DNA of 64,000 bases from Pirellulaceae bacterium (GTDB lineage Bacteria > Planctomycetota > Planctomycetia > Pirellulales > Pirellulaceae): contig JAHDXO010000001.1 of assembly GCA_023382975.1 (NCBI GenBank), forward strand, positions 186,001-250,000, written 5' to 3'. The first letter of the stretch is position 1; every line of letters starts with the position of its first letter. Made by a program: the position numbers and the translations under genes. The notes beneath the pieces are model-generated. The model was not told the origin of the DNA. It made no database searches and worked only from the letters and a program-made list of their open reading frames with translations. Positions 54,001 to 58,900 of this stretch are shown piece after piece.

Positions 54001-55502
54001 TCCAGATCCATCTCGACCGGCAGATTGCGGTGCCCCGGCTCGTCGGATGCTCCGGGCAGATCGAACAGGAACGGCTGCGGATCGATGGACGACGAAACCA
54101 GCAGGTACGTCGCGCCACCCGTGATCGTCGCCAAGTCCGACGCCGTGTCGAAACTCGAACCCAACCCCACCACCCGCAGATTCGTCAACGCCGAGGCCGT
54201 GACCGTGATGTTCGTGCTTGCCGGGCCGACCAGCGTCACTTCCACCAACGCATCGGCGGCCGGATGAGCCGCCACGGCGGCCTGCAAATCCCCGGCCGTC
54301 GTCGGCGCGTTTTCGTTCAGCACGATCTGAATCGTCTGGCCGGTGACCGACACCTGGGGCGGAGCGCTGGCCGGCAGAAACGCCTTGGTCACCGTCACGT
54401 TGACCGCTCGGCTGAGATCGTTGCGCGCCGTGAACGTGACATCGACACCGCCAGCCCCGGCGCCGCCCGTGTTGAACGTCTCTGTCACGCGAGCCACCGG
54501 AGTGACCATGGTCGGCGGCGGCGGCAGCGGTTCGTTCGTGCCGATCCGCAGCCGGTACGAAGCCTGCCCGATCACTTCGCCCGTCCCCGGAACGACCAAC
54601 CGGTCCAGATCTTGGGCAAACGTCAGCGTCGCCATGTCCGCGACCGCGTCGTAGCGCACGCTGGTCGGCAGGATCACCACGTCGTCCGTGTTGGTCACCG
54701 AGTCGCGCGTATAGATCAATTGGTAGAAGGCCGGATTCTCGGCCGAACGCGCCGTCGGATTGCCCAATGCGTCGTTCTCGACAAACAGATCGTCGTTGTT
54801 GAAATAGACCTGGATCTGGTTCCGCGCCTGCTGCAATTCGGTCTGCGTCGATCCCGGCGCGATCGGCACCCGCGTAATCGGCTGCGGCACGACCGCGATC
54901 ACCTGCGGCCCCAGCTTCAATTCGAAATCGATCGTGGTATTGCTACCGTTGTCCACGTTGTCGGCTGTCGTGTCCCCCAGCGCCAAGCCATCGGTGTTCC
55001 TCAAAGCGACGATTCCGCGTGCCGGATCATCGGCGCCGAACAACTGAATGCGATACAAATCGTCAGGCAGAGCTTCCGCAAAACGAACAATCACCTCGTT
55101 CTGCTGCGGACTGTCCGCGACCCCGATGTAGCCCGGCACGATCGTGACGTCGTTGGCGTCGCCGAAAACGCCGTCAAATCCGCTGCGCACGATGCGAATG
55201 CCGCCCAGGGTACTCGGGTCGATCACCTGCCGTTCGTCAAAACGAAACGTCAGGCTGCTCGGTGCGACATTCCGTACCGAGATCTCCTCGCGCGGATCGG
55301 TGTCCGCGTTCCGCATCGCCAGCAAGTCGCCGTCATTGGGCTGGATACCACCCAGCTTCGGCCCCAACAGGGCCAACAGCATGCGGTCTTCCAACTTCTC
55401 CAATAACAGCCCTCGCTTGCCGACGGACTTGCGCAACGCAGCCCTTCGCTTGCGATTCTTGACCGAGCTCCAAGACAACGTACCAGTGCGATCAATGGCC
55501 AT
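33084..55502 (-). CDS. Giant multidomain planctomycete surface protein (7472 aa) with dockerin
   Basis: One uninterrupted 22.4-kb frame. The N-terminus is basic, with the planctomycete motif 'LLEKLEDRMLLALLG' (residues ~33-47) in place of a classical signal peptide. In order: a matrixin-like domain with a degenerate zinc motif (~515-655), a PPC-type domain (~665-805), beta-helix (~955-1200), two fibronectin-III-like units (~1298-1528), more beta-helix (~1528-1800), three PPC-like domains (~1935-2570), a choice-of-anchor-L-like domain (~2900-3125), further beta-helix and PPC (~3130-3750), FEFD modules (~4015-5340), a GEVED domain (~5370-5450), about 12-14 cadherin-like repeats (~5455-7170), a dockerin (~7275-7345) and an acidic tail. 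GAAGGG precedes the ATG at 55502. Probably a cell-surface adhesin or cell-wall-associated protein; its partners and role are unknown. Confidence 0.93.
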   Translation of the reverse strand: MAIDRTGTLSWSSVKNRKRRAALRKSVGKRGLLLEKLEDRMLLALLGPKLGGIQPNDGDLLAMRNADTDPREEISVRNVAPSSLTFRFDERQVIDPSTLGGIRIVRSGFDGVFGDANDVTIVPGYIGVADSPQQNEVIVRFAEALPDDLYRIQLFGADDPARGIVALRNTDGLALGDTTADNVDNGSNTTIDFELKLGPQVIAVVPQPITRVPIAPGSTQTELQQARNQIQVYFNNDDLFVENDALGNPTARSAENPAFYQLIYTRDSVTNTDDVVILPTSVRYDAVADMATLTFAQDLDRLVVPGTGEVIGQASYRLRIGTNEPLPPPPTMVTPVARVTETFNTGGAGAGGVDVTFTARNDLSRAVNVTVTKAFLPASAPPQVSVTGQTIQIVLNENAPTTAGDLQAAVAAHPAADALVEVTLVGPASTNITVTASALTNLRVVGLGSSFDTASDLATITGGATYLLVSSSIDPQPFLFDLPGASDEPGHRNLPVEMDLEDHINPAFGPDQFAGITTIPYNFRLDYGFDAQGNPVSNSITETQKQRVREAIELWANYLGVQFLETENLGITFVTGDTAALNTADSNVVNEAGRGFRLRWDPTFENSMLILSNLRQWNDEFGANLFREVMIGLGFMLGLARANDLPSSNLMAYQTGSPSETIYPGNADIIHGQHIHRPDSNDIDLYRFTVQLDDQDAEEPRKGLFTAETFAERLPNSSLLNTVLSLYREVEVRNAEGNVTGYARELIARNEDYFSSDSYISMELGSGTYYVAVTSSGNTDFDPVIEDTGFGGTTQGVYDLRFSFRTQVDENDTISDLDRINEDRPGSRLDGDLDGIPGGVYNFWFQTRPLEREIKVTGDGGLFVDGQTLTLEDGARVVRRFEFDNNSSKKNASAIAIPFDGTTTAAQIAARLVSEINTLASGGFRVSARLGPDGTSVILTGDRVTTLSTDTQGVQLAGKTIFVDKTSGANLNGSLNRPFDTISAALAATVPGDIVRIVGNGGLDGDASTIGDNFAYEIGLAEAGASQPILQDGSTMEVPKGVTVMVDAGAIFKLRRARIGVGSSTLTVDRSGGVLQVLGTPHLVDADGNVVIDAAGKPVPGSVYFTSRLDEATGRDGTPGKTTPQPGDWGGIVFRSDLDSAESRRNLETNGVFLNYVNHADMRYGGGLLAINSVDQVVNPIQIIGMRPTVSFNRISFSADAAMSADPDSFEETNFHSPRFQLNQLFTSDYDRVGPDITGNVLQANSINALFVRIATPAGTALRSLTVPGRFDDVDIVHVISENLKIQGDPGKAILETERPSVETVTSSPQGGGALVPGTYTYKLVFVDSNGFEGRPSEATAPATLAAGQGTLIVQNLPSVSGNFVARRLYRSQPGGSGPYVFVADLNAASSSFRDNGSVSGYTLQRDPPSVLAVTAAPLSLGGLLPGGLYNYRVVFADEAGNASPASDATAAAMVDVANAEDAIRLSAIPQAPAPYTKRLIYRSTVGGDAPYALVGELDNAAGNTFDDLGGPTGEVLSPIAMGVLRARLDARLKIDPGTVIKLEGSRIEVTFGAQLIAEGVQGKEIIFTAMQDDRYGAGGTFDTNKDGGNSTPQQGTWGGLYIGHLGQLNVDHAYIAFGGGDDNRIEGTFTGFNVIELHQARTRIANSIIEQNALGTGGQGPVSRFGRGTNAGATIFVRGSQPVLLNNIIRDNADVAININADAFTHQYISDPGRTTGDIDQVSLYRDNRGPLIRGNAIANNGPTTGSGNFGYNGMEIRSGIVLSTESVWDDTDIVHILYNQITVREHHTYGGLRLQSSPTESLVIKMLGDNAGFTATGRLLEMTDRIGGVLHVVGHPGFPVVITSIHDDTVGAGLQPDGRPQTDTNNNDIRTAPSPGDWRSVLLDQFSHDRNVEIILEQEAPDGTAPGINATVETAQFLGELAPNEQSGDENLRMGFQIVGFLNAPNDVDVYSFTAMGGTEIWLDIDRTRYALDTVIEVLNSNGQIIAQSNSSWQETIDPDLLYHDPDQIAGTSVNPLQRLPEIYQPRHVSGEIMERGTVNPRDAGLRVVLPGARTERGAYMFRIRSSSLQPGDSADQLQDISQLAGGLTSGIYHVQLRMQENDEFAGSTVRYADIRYATNGVELIGLPKHSPLLGEVSEDEEISNTYASNDSPFQSSIIPGQRAQYLGNLLTTDRGVISIAGNLSSGGDVDWYQFQVDYAMVSSSSSQHVAVTFDMDYADGLTRPNTTVTVFQRVGDQLRPILVGRDSNVADDRSAPLRDADDLTGVKDLSRGSVGSLDPFIGTVYLPEGTYYVAVTSDARRSEALDPLQHPNVRLEPINSVIRIAEDRIGGYGGTTAVDPVVPILLDPTFVGTSVSPDNLWHVSNRQSGQLGHGVTPAFDGSRLGGITIGLISERADDLNNSIGTAQSLETQLWSLNYDPDIGSDGFPFPSNNTSQTIPHMTLLGRGDGASVDYYSFLVENASPANPAQAYFDIDYGWNGFFDPTSVELDLALFDAAGTLLASNDGAPSWYGADGSTSSRDPFISYAFTTPGTYVIGVAREPSTPTNGSINGRAIPSGTTYTLHASVEGHDAITTLGGGGQTFYFGNSDPLAPENYDVPGTTPAGDLISNAFSLKNYSASDKPVLYFNYRLDTEGGDHFRVYVQRPNGTEELMATSNSSEVVSGVISLYSDDTWRQARIQLDQFAGMDGIRIRYNFTSNGPSDARGVHVDDVLIGFAERGEMITQVVGNVTDFVTNPGSTGITTGAYQLEIRQSTPYGRSLNIGQTLVLEQAFDTNARFIQQTTLVAPAGHDLRDGDTFRIGDGASVATFEFDSNASIQPGNVRIQFSPSDPDYLIAQRIRNAINSSAVQSILRLQAETSDGAGAASRSNLVNLFGASSGDIVPVVIEPLVVSGTVEDLGTFDDGNSLRAAIVGSGVAPVGQANLVGGTASAGFFTGGLGSIGIASGIVLSTGDVASAAGPNLDDRSSGIASGSGDADLDAALGITTTDAASLEFQFSLAVSGTLYFDYVFASEEYNENVLPPDGFAILVKPQGSSVWTNYALVPGTGQSVSTGSVNRTTNSGFFRNNDPSDAGRYLRYFGYDGFTDVLQAAIPLAAGIHAIKFVVGDVGDQDGDTAVLISGGSFSTQPSVQPVGIPGILHEGFGDQNHFRDQGQTLVHSNTISHAKNFAIVADAGVRDIAPVENIPLGPTHPGPVRNLRELNNQTTAGMLGGFTPGPVIMNNTIYEAELGGIHVSGDLAPWEIVPYRGGEICDGDWFTVTVYGTQVTFEFEDLSLHAQGSTPSGRRVCPANPGGGDGWTNGRVPIMYDMVAFAGRPETPQWQIAERMAAAINGSVLGTNGTTMVVEAVTAPARSVASSPPLNFGDVGVYVYHARQVVSGVPGGQVSGSHTAFQDHHLAAIAHGPQPFTRVINNTIYGTDGSYSSYPDNPANEPNDTIFNAVDTRQGRQASPEEYRRTNVVLGNTTALPTMPSADVDMYKFQMDIFDHALITIDGNGFAPEVRLFNARGEELLHDGSVFPGGYSPPHAAGSPSKYGTPLITRNGNSVTIDMYVRQPFEQRPGFIYADEGGPYYVAVSGGGNNTYSPISLGSRQETTEIGTYNISVNVLAGRRFVFDTLSVATGTYRVTDVDGRTWDISVTGGRTSAVVGQITSGIAQGLSITTGPAIRDVETTVYGGNETRFVIVDGAAKIVRLDADPAPNFLTPVVDDRLNFRRNDKNVTFLHQTGVFISEESTPTVLNNVLANTRNGIIETDHPAGSPRTAVVGGTIFQHNQQINWTVSTLSSAQTSRTTNADFNLVLGTGEALFVDALDANLFPAQLARSIDSSVGSLEDRPSLINVKRPMGLSNSPIIAPKRDATGQLRIDDPAVDPPQGVGDNVFIDRGSLDRSDFVGPVAELVFPRDNDTQGLDIDPTLTVVHLLSGVYPSFSIQLIDGFELADPFPGVGVNDNSVLGPRGSDGQLPGAAVTVFQNGVFLEEERDYSFRYDPISNTIHLIPISGIWRDDAVYVIDLNNRNRYVINAPRGDQVQDADTFEITDGAGTTVTFEYDTGYYFDIPQSLALQVPRTGVTDGQRFQIRDASNPLNAPVTFEIDFNNFWLPGNQRVQVQPGASANDVAQAIVNSIDLLDGVLDGNFGLGLNPKVAGEGLVHLGGPRTITANVDLSNLTIPPTILTLAIPAIVSGPGVVPNVADGQRFSVALDHDNNPLTPPIVQTFEFDTNNLVTPGNNRINIASAFTVDAVGEEVVRALANSTLNLTGMRYAGNGLVYVNNGGAATINPLTSGVFHGHVARPLADGERFTIEFDDDSNPATPSIARTFEYSTDGVPLAGTDVVIPFSLNDTHEDLGEKTAVAIRRETLLDLPDSKHLTDGRVYLGGTLQHEVDLTEAPTISPSGRPTGRPEVQTTSRLNLPGYYSVLVPASGGATIVENSFFTITDTRLPVGQQTWRFEFDSDGSFPPGAFAVNYLMASADQLANNIISAINSAKTQLSSLGFLAGVTPSKVVDDDGQIVVELTGANGFHSLNTASAPNVGQRGGRIGDSTFVISYEGTTVTFEFDSNGVYNSNNTVILYTASTSLDDIAAGVVAAIRTTPALNLGGVQYLGKGVIDLFDTSRHLSSVPPSGLPANNQLTISGIPGGAVRLAFEPWENFSGEQFAQNIIDAINDNQAFAGVTASLRGGNTVFVDFRDPVTNAPVDFLQGPVTIHGISNYFLRAIQDLPGNWLKANQFTDKTTFTILLPGAQLDFGDAPDSLAASRYPTLFQHNGARHVISDPGFYLGSRVDADPDGQTNPAGWGDDLDHIVDLGTSPITLTGLAPYVIQVPAAGVVDQATFTITAEGIAPVVFEFVDSTIPDNEAEPGHVPVSFDPTLPAEARVESIAQAIILAVSNRLELGLSPVSLGNGVVFLGGSFLHRVDTRGTALSTSGEPAILLRAVPGADISDGQRFTIDDGRNPAIVFQFGDAASAPLGVQAVPYDPNGSAADTAAAILAAVLDLPSNPSVGLLEIVLTDLGDGQLHVAGIPSHELDLTGSGLLFSGHTPAELVTPGAGWGIRLATPLTILLDDAVGGGVDEGQTFTIQNGNSQPVVFEFDGDGVYGRGHVPVAYNRFHDGSVIASAIVDAIEQAVASGRLTGVTPEVELPAVAGDPLEIQLNSGVFHLLDTTASGLGQRGPVEAGETFEVEDGSGAVRVFEFVRNAGEEAIGHVPVVFQDLFTANDIANAIVAAVESAGLGSDIDPRNYANGDIQIGGDGEVRILDAANLTAKGQAGGVLDGQTFAIHDGNRVRRFEFDADRKSTPGNLTVVVNLDDDATALAEKIVARVAQAGYRLDLISLGGGLMRFQGDDDDGIYIDGVPTPGSTVTLLVTASQPGFLDGWIDYNNDGDFLDQYEHVYASHPLEAGVNELTLNIPIVASIGERFARFRLSKEGGLAPTGLAISGEVEDHIIQIFSNSPPILTVPRTQIVDEDVPLAIRGISVFDADAGMQVISMTLTVLNGTLTVNPIVSGGLSLSDIKSGNGTNQVVVEGTQNQISNTLAHATGLVYQGNVDFNGPDLLTIVVDDLGNTGTGGPRQDLQTVPLTVLAINDAPELTVPAAQQVDEDSVLVFPAGSIQVFDVEYDRGEVAADTPIELTLTVNDGVLSILDDVTDGVLPGEIVGNGTRSIVLLATPDRINATLAAAGGLTYTPDPDFDAADVLTLVLNDLGNLGEGGAQSDVQMVAINIVAINDAPVLTVPGNLIANEDVPLSMVGFNVSDVDSGNTPIIVTLAVTGRNDGQFPDGTLLFIDTSALDFTAGDTLIGNDSSVVTIEAPVTRLSALLSNPAAWQYIPPLDFAGDSTSSDPADWAYELLMVTVEDRGATGDEVPPNNLSDSSTITLFVNEVNDPPEITAPAAAQVDEDQWLAFTGGNTISVFDSDLGAGEIRVTVTAQSGTVAAGTAGPAASIILTGTLADVNANLADLRFRGNANFNGIARVIIVANDQGNWPPPAMQAQHTVSITVAAINDPPQIAMPGPLSVVEDQTLNIPLVSVSDVDAFEGGSDGVLTVVLSVSPISSTSPGTLTVAANVPNGLPPASIVYSAARDQVTLTGTAARINTTLGSPAGLVYQGAQDDHGTVLLHVMADDGGKWPPATGSSASQQSQTITIIALNDAPVIGIGGSTTRTMLEDGALAISDISVSDVDAGNANIQLTLAADHGILQVTPEPGVTSSGDGSTVVLTGSQTALTATLASGVTYQPVANFNGTDTIRISADDLGNSPPPARTSTAAITVVVQAVNDPPVLNVPGPQSVLEDTALSLPPITVSDPDINEGTGPLAGRLRTTFSVQNGTLSIRLDVPGGILPTDVLGNGTATVTVTSTPDRINTTLAALNGLRYQPTANYNSFRTGTEVPALLTITADDLGNTGGAAQTTTATVPISVVAVNDPPQVTLPGNQTMDEDRTLAIPFGSTTVSDIDALDPPGTGLLLVTLTVAKGKLTVRSDVFGGLSAGDILNNGTAQVSLTGPASAINATLFALNGVVYTPNANYNGSDVLRVDANDLGNTDANAGTPSANPRTVAGSLTISIAAVNDPPTLVAPAALTANEDQPAPLPASAVTGFFVADVDALEGNGLIRVTFAMFNGRINVNTNVPGGVGVNSVTNNGTTIVSVTATPDQINATLAGGGVAYQGNLNYFGTDQMVVTVTDSVDGVINHGKGGTVPASATVAVTINPVNDAPVLNVQVPASIAEDTPAAVGITVTDVEMGSGAIFDATLTSPVGFFTLAGAVSGVTVTGNGTGNLRLVGTDQQIKTTLEAANAVSFQGNQNFNGPASLTVTIVDRGTSTGDEVTVAQTVNFTVTAVNDPPVVQVPASLTVFEDTTLSLGNNAVRVTDVDSAAGNIVVSMEVTHGRLTVKNNVPGGLTAADIAGNGTSRVVLTGTVAAIGLTLADSGGLSYLPNLNFFGNDTLTVTADDRGHTGTGGPKVVSASAPITVTAVNDPPRVANPIGRVDVLEDAPNRFIELFPGVFEDPDNTVLTLTVTGNTNPSLVQTTIQGTLLRLVFQPNQSGTSTVSVTASDGQFSATDTFTVNVTPVPDPPFVANPIADVTVLVGTTTRAVNLNGVFDDPDIPFGDTLTLVYNDATDNTNRNLVTGSLTGQTLNLQFSGAAGQANLTVHAVDSTGRQVSDSFTVTVNAPPVARNDSATTRMNTPVNILVTSNDTDADGTIDQGSITVVPGSGPLNGTVSIANGLVTYTPNANYWNRNHPRELGRPLETFRYTVQDNQGFVSNEATVSITVTWVAVFQNPFLNADVNRSGHVSPIDALAVINYLNTNPSGELPPEPIPPAEPEAYYDVNGDGIVSAQDVLIVINFLNGQVGLSGGEGEAAPASPAAADQPLPAATPLLVVADYSLTMSAPPVIDMGLRLTGNGSSSGPSAEDWSDWNTVVVGSSRDAEFADLAGRSGSLADHSLDDLLGDIASAVGDAQRDALAEDWAISALAGG
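33475..33670 (-). other. Dockerin-type domain of the 7472-aa protein
   Basis: Two EF-hand-like calcium loops, 'DVNRSGHVSPIDALAVINYL' and 'YDVNGDGIVSAQDVLIVINF', separated by a Pro/Glu linker, as in type I dockerins. Cohesin partners are not visible in the window. Confidence 0.85.
34000..39150 (-). repeat. Tandem cadherin-like repeat array, giant protein 1
   Basis: About 12 repeats of roughly 100-130 residues plus two variants at the end. Each runs from 'VNDPP' through 'DED..L...I.VSDVD', 'GTLTV', 'GNGT..V.LTGT...INATLA', 'GL.Y' and 'NFNG.D.LTV...DLGNTG'. They correspond to bacterial cadherin-like 'tandem-95' repeats, which bind calcium and form long stalks. Confidence 0.88.
39160..39390 (-). 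other. GEVED domain of giant protein 1
   Basis: 'GWIDYNNDGDFLDQYEHVY', 'LNIPIVASIGERFARFRLS' and 'ISGEVEDHIIQI' mark a GEVED-type beta-sandwich (residues ~5371-5448), at the junction of the FEFD modules and the cadherin-like repeats. Confidence 0.8.
39480..43460 (-). repeat. Array of small FEFD modules, giant protein 1
   Basis: About 12 copies in this stretch and 3 more nearer the N-terminus, each about 80-110 residues: 'DGQTFTI', then 'V.FEFD..G...PGNV.V', then an amphipathic helix 'IA.AIV.AIN', then 'G.V.LGG'. I do not recognise a named family for this module. Confidence 0.75.
46130..46810 (-). other. Choice-of-anchor-L-like domain of giant protein 1
   Basis: About residues 2898-3125: 'LRAAIVGSGVAPVGQANLVG', 'GIASGIVLSTGDVASAAGPN', 'YFDYVFASEEYNENVLPPDG', 'IHAIKFVVGDVGDQDGDTAV'. 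This is the choice-of-anchor-L domain pattern found in secreted bacterial proteins. Confidence 0.75.
53540..53960 (-). other. Degenerate matrixin-like peptidase domain of giant protein 1
   Basis: Residues ~515-655. The 'ITTIPYNFRLDYG', 'QRVREAIELWANYLGVQFLE' and 'FENSMLILSNLRQWND' segments resemble M10 matrixins, but the zinc site reads 'REVMIGLGFMLGLAR' where HEIGHALGLGH would stand, so zinc ligands are lost. Confidence 0.6.
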
Positions 55503-55974
55503 GACCAGCCCTTCAGGTGGTGTTACCTAAGCGTCGTAGATTCCGCAGTATCTCTAGTCTACGCCACTATAAAACGGACTATCGGTATCGTAATCCATAT
55601 TATCTGAACACGATTACGGCACCTGGGGAAATCCACGTAAACTTAGGCATCGTAGCATCTTTCAACGAGTATAATCAGCAATTCAATCAACACAAGAAAA
55701 TGATGGCCTGGGCGACACGAGCGGATTTTTCGTTCGATGCGCAATCGCTTCCCACCATTACGGGGAATGAAAAATAGCCACTCTTGTAGAACACGAGCTA
55801 CACCTATCTCGCCCCGTTTCAGATGCCAAAACCGGGCAATAAGTTCCGGTTGGTAGCGTTGGCGCCGGTTGCCTCGATTCACAATCCGTACTCCCAGCGC
55901 AGCAGATTTGGCAAGAAGCAGGGTGCCAAATCGCGCGGAACCGCGAACTCAAGCGTGGGCAAGCCGACGTTTAT
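55503..55974. other. Spacer between the two giant genes
   Basis: About 470 bp. The half next to 55503 is markedly AT-rich for this genome (e.g. 55560-55720) and should hold the promoter of the 7472-aa protein gene; TATACT boxes occur on the minus strand but none has a convincing partner. A 86-codon open frame on the plus strand (55517-55777) has no family likeness and no ribosome site. The hairpin at 55905-55932 is listed separately. Confidence 0.6.
55905..55932 (-). terminator. Candidate terminator hairpin after giant gene 2
   Basis: GATTTGGCA (55905-55913) and TGCCAAATC (55924-55932) form a perfect 9-bp stem with a 10-nt loop, 43 nt beyond the stop of the second giant gene. There is no T-run on the minus strand after it. 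Confidence 0.5.
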
Positions 55975-58900
55975 CTACCGGAACAGTTCGCTGAACACTT
56001 CGTCCACAGCGCTCTCGTATTCACCAGCCCCGCTTGCAGCGTGGGCGATATCGTCCAGCGATTCGTCCTCGCCCCAGACGTCTGTCCACTGGCTGACACG
56101 CTGCGCATCCCGAGTCGCCGGTTCGTCAGCGATCGCCGCGGAATCAATCGAGTTCCCGACAACCGCATTCGTGGATGTCAGCGGGTTTGCCGTGGCCGTA
56201 GTCCACTGCGCCTCACTGACCGCGATGGACGCCGGATCGACGGCCCCGACCACGATCGTCTCAACGCCAATGGATACCGGCGAATCGGCCGAGCCCGACA
56301 GCGGCTGGGCGGCCGCTCCGAGATCCTCGGCAGCCTCGCCTTCCCCACCCACGGTTGGATTGGCCGCCTGGTTGTTCAACGCGTTGATCACCAGGATCAC
56401 GTCCGAAGGAGTGATCGCGTTGTCGCCGTCCGGATCGAGGAAGGGCGGCGTCGTGCGTCCCGGCGCCAGAACTCCTACACCGTTGCCGTTGATGTAATTG
56501 ATCAGCGTCAGCGCATCCAGCGGAGACAGGAACCCGTCGCCCGTCACATCCGCGTTCCAAACCGGGTTCTGGTAGGGCGGATCGGTGATGCCCGTTACCG
56601 TCACTGTCACCCGGCCTGTCGCCTGCCCACCCTGCTCGTCCGTGATCCGGTACGAGAACTGATCGTCGGCCGTCTGCCCGTCGTTCAACGATCGCAACGT
56701 CAGCGATGTGGTGGGATCGTAGGAAATGCTCCCATCGGCAAAAATGCGGAACGTGCCGCCGAGTTGACTGAACCCGGTCTCGGGAATCGCGGTGATCGTG
56801 TCGCTATCGACGTCGAAATCGTTCACCAGCACGCCCGGAGCGTTGATCGCCAAGGGGGCTCGCTCCGATGTCGTGAACAGATCGTCCACCGCCACCGGAG
56901 GCGTGTTGCCGCCGTTGACCGTGATGGTCACCGTGGCCTGCGAAGTCAAGACGCCGTCGGTGACGGTGTAACGGAACGTGTCCGTCAGCGGCGGGTCGCC
57001 GACCTGCAACGCAGCCAGCGTCTGCGACACGCGCGGGTCGTACGTGAAGTTGCCGTTGGCCAGGAAAGTGATCCTCGCCCCCAAAGTGCTTGTCGCATCC
57101 GACGATGTCACGACGACCTGCAGCGGATCGCCTTCCGGATCGCTATCGTTGGCCAACACGCTGGGCGCCAGGATATTGGTGGTCGTATCCAACAGCACGT
57201 TGTCGCTGGTCGTGTACAAGTCGTTGACCGCCACGGGCGGATTGTTCGCACCGGTCACGGTGATCGTCACCGTGGCCCAATTGCTGATGGCTCCTTCGCC
57301 GTCGACCGCGCGATACTGGAACGTGTCGACCGCCGACTGGCCCGGTCGCAACGCCGCCAGCGACGCGATGCCGCGCGGATCGTAGGTAAACGTCCCGTCG
57401 GCGTTGACTTGGACCGTGACGCCCCGCGTACTGGTCGGACGGTATACGCCAGTTGAATCGGTACCGTGGACCTGGATCTGACCGCCCGGAGTGGTCGGAT
57501 CATCCACATCCACATCGTTGTCCAGCACACCGCGTCCGGCCACAACCAACACGGAGTTCTTGTCGATGTCAAACGGCGGGGCGCCGGACGACGGGTCGTT
57601 GTTCGCCACCGGCGGATCGTTGACGTTCGCAAGCGAGATCGTCAACAACCGACGGTCCTCCAGCGCCCCGGGCAGTCCGGTAAGGCCTTGGTCGTCCAGT
57701 GTGACGGCCACGACGTCTTGCCCAAAGAAGTCCTGGTCGGGCGAGTAGGTCACGGCGCGAGCGGTGTTCAATGTGGTGTTCAGTGCGGTCAGGGTGCCCA
57801 GCATGACCAGCTCGCGAGTGCCATTGCCGGTCACATCGCTGGCCAGCACGCCGCCGGCCACCGTGGTATTGACCGTCAAACGCCCGTGTTGGACCGACAG
57901 GCGAACCTGCAGTTTTCCGTTGCCCGCGTCCACGTCCGCCACGCTCATCGCTGCCAAGGTCAGCGGAGTATCCTCGGTGCCGTTCTGCGTCGTCGTGCTC
58001 AGCGTCAGCACCGGCGGATCATTGACGGCCCGTACCGTAATGGTCACCGTGCGACTGGCCGCAAGCGGACCTCCCTTGCCCGTCTGGCCCGCATCGTTGA
58101 CGTTGATCACCAGTTGGTCCGTGCCGTTGTAGTTCAGATTCGACAAGTAGACCAAGCCGCTGGGATGGGACAAAGTGGCGGCCAATTGCGCGGGCGTGGC
58201 GCTGACCGTCACCAAGCCCGTCCCGTTATTCAGCACCCCGCTGACTCCGCCGGGCACCGTCGTATTGATGGTCACCCTGCCCTGCGATACGGCAAACGTG
58301 ACGGTCAGGTTGCCCGCCGTCGTTCCCTCGCCCGCATCGATGTCGTTGATCGCGATGCCCGCGATGGCTTGCGGCACGTCTTCGTCGACCGTGGCCGACG
58401 CCGGTGCCGTGACGACCGGCGCGTCGTTGACCGCGGCAACGGTGATCGTCACCGTCCCCACGGCGTCCCGCGGATCCAAAACCCCGTTCGTCAGGCCGTT
58501 GTCGGTCACCCGGTATGTGAAGCGGTCCAAACCGTCGCCCGGGAAATTCAACTGATTGCCGTTGGCAGGCGGCGTGTACCGGACTTGACCGCCGACGAAC
58601 GTGATCGTCCCGCCTCGCTGACTGGTCGAATCGACGCTGACCAGCGTCAACGTCTGACCGGATTCGTCGTCCAGTGTTCCGGCTGGAGCCGCCGGGCCCT
58701 CCAAGTCATTGCCGATTATTTGCCCGGGCGTCAGCGTCAGTACGATGTCCTCGTCGGTGTTGAACCCAACGCTGTTGGCGATCGGCGGATCGTTCACGGC
58801 CGTGACCGTGATGGTCACGGTGCCCCGTGCGGTCGAGGCCGGATCGCCGTCGTCGATGACGTAGGTGAACGTATCGGTGCCGTTGAAATTCGGCAGCGGC

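Noticed and set aside
55517..55777. 86-codon plus-strand frame between the giant genes
   Set aside because: No family likeness, no ribosome site, and AT-rich sequence that suits a promoter better.
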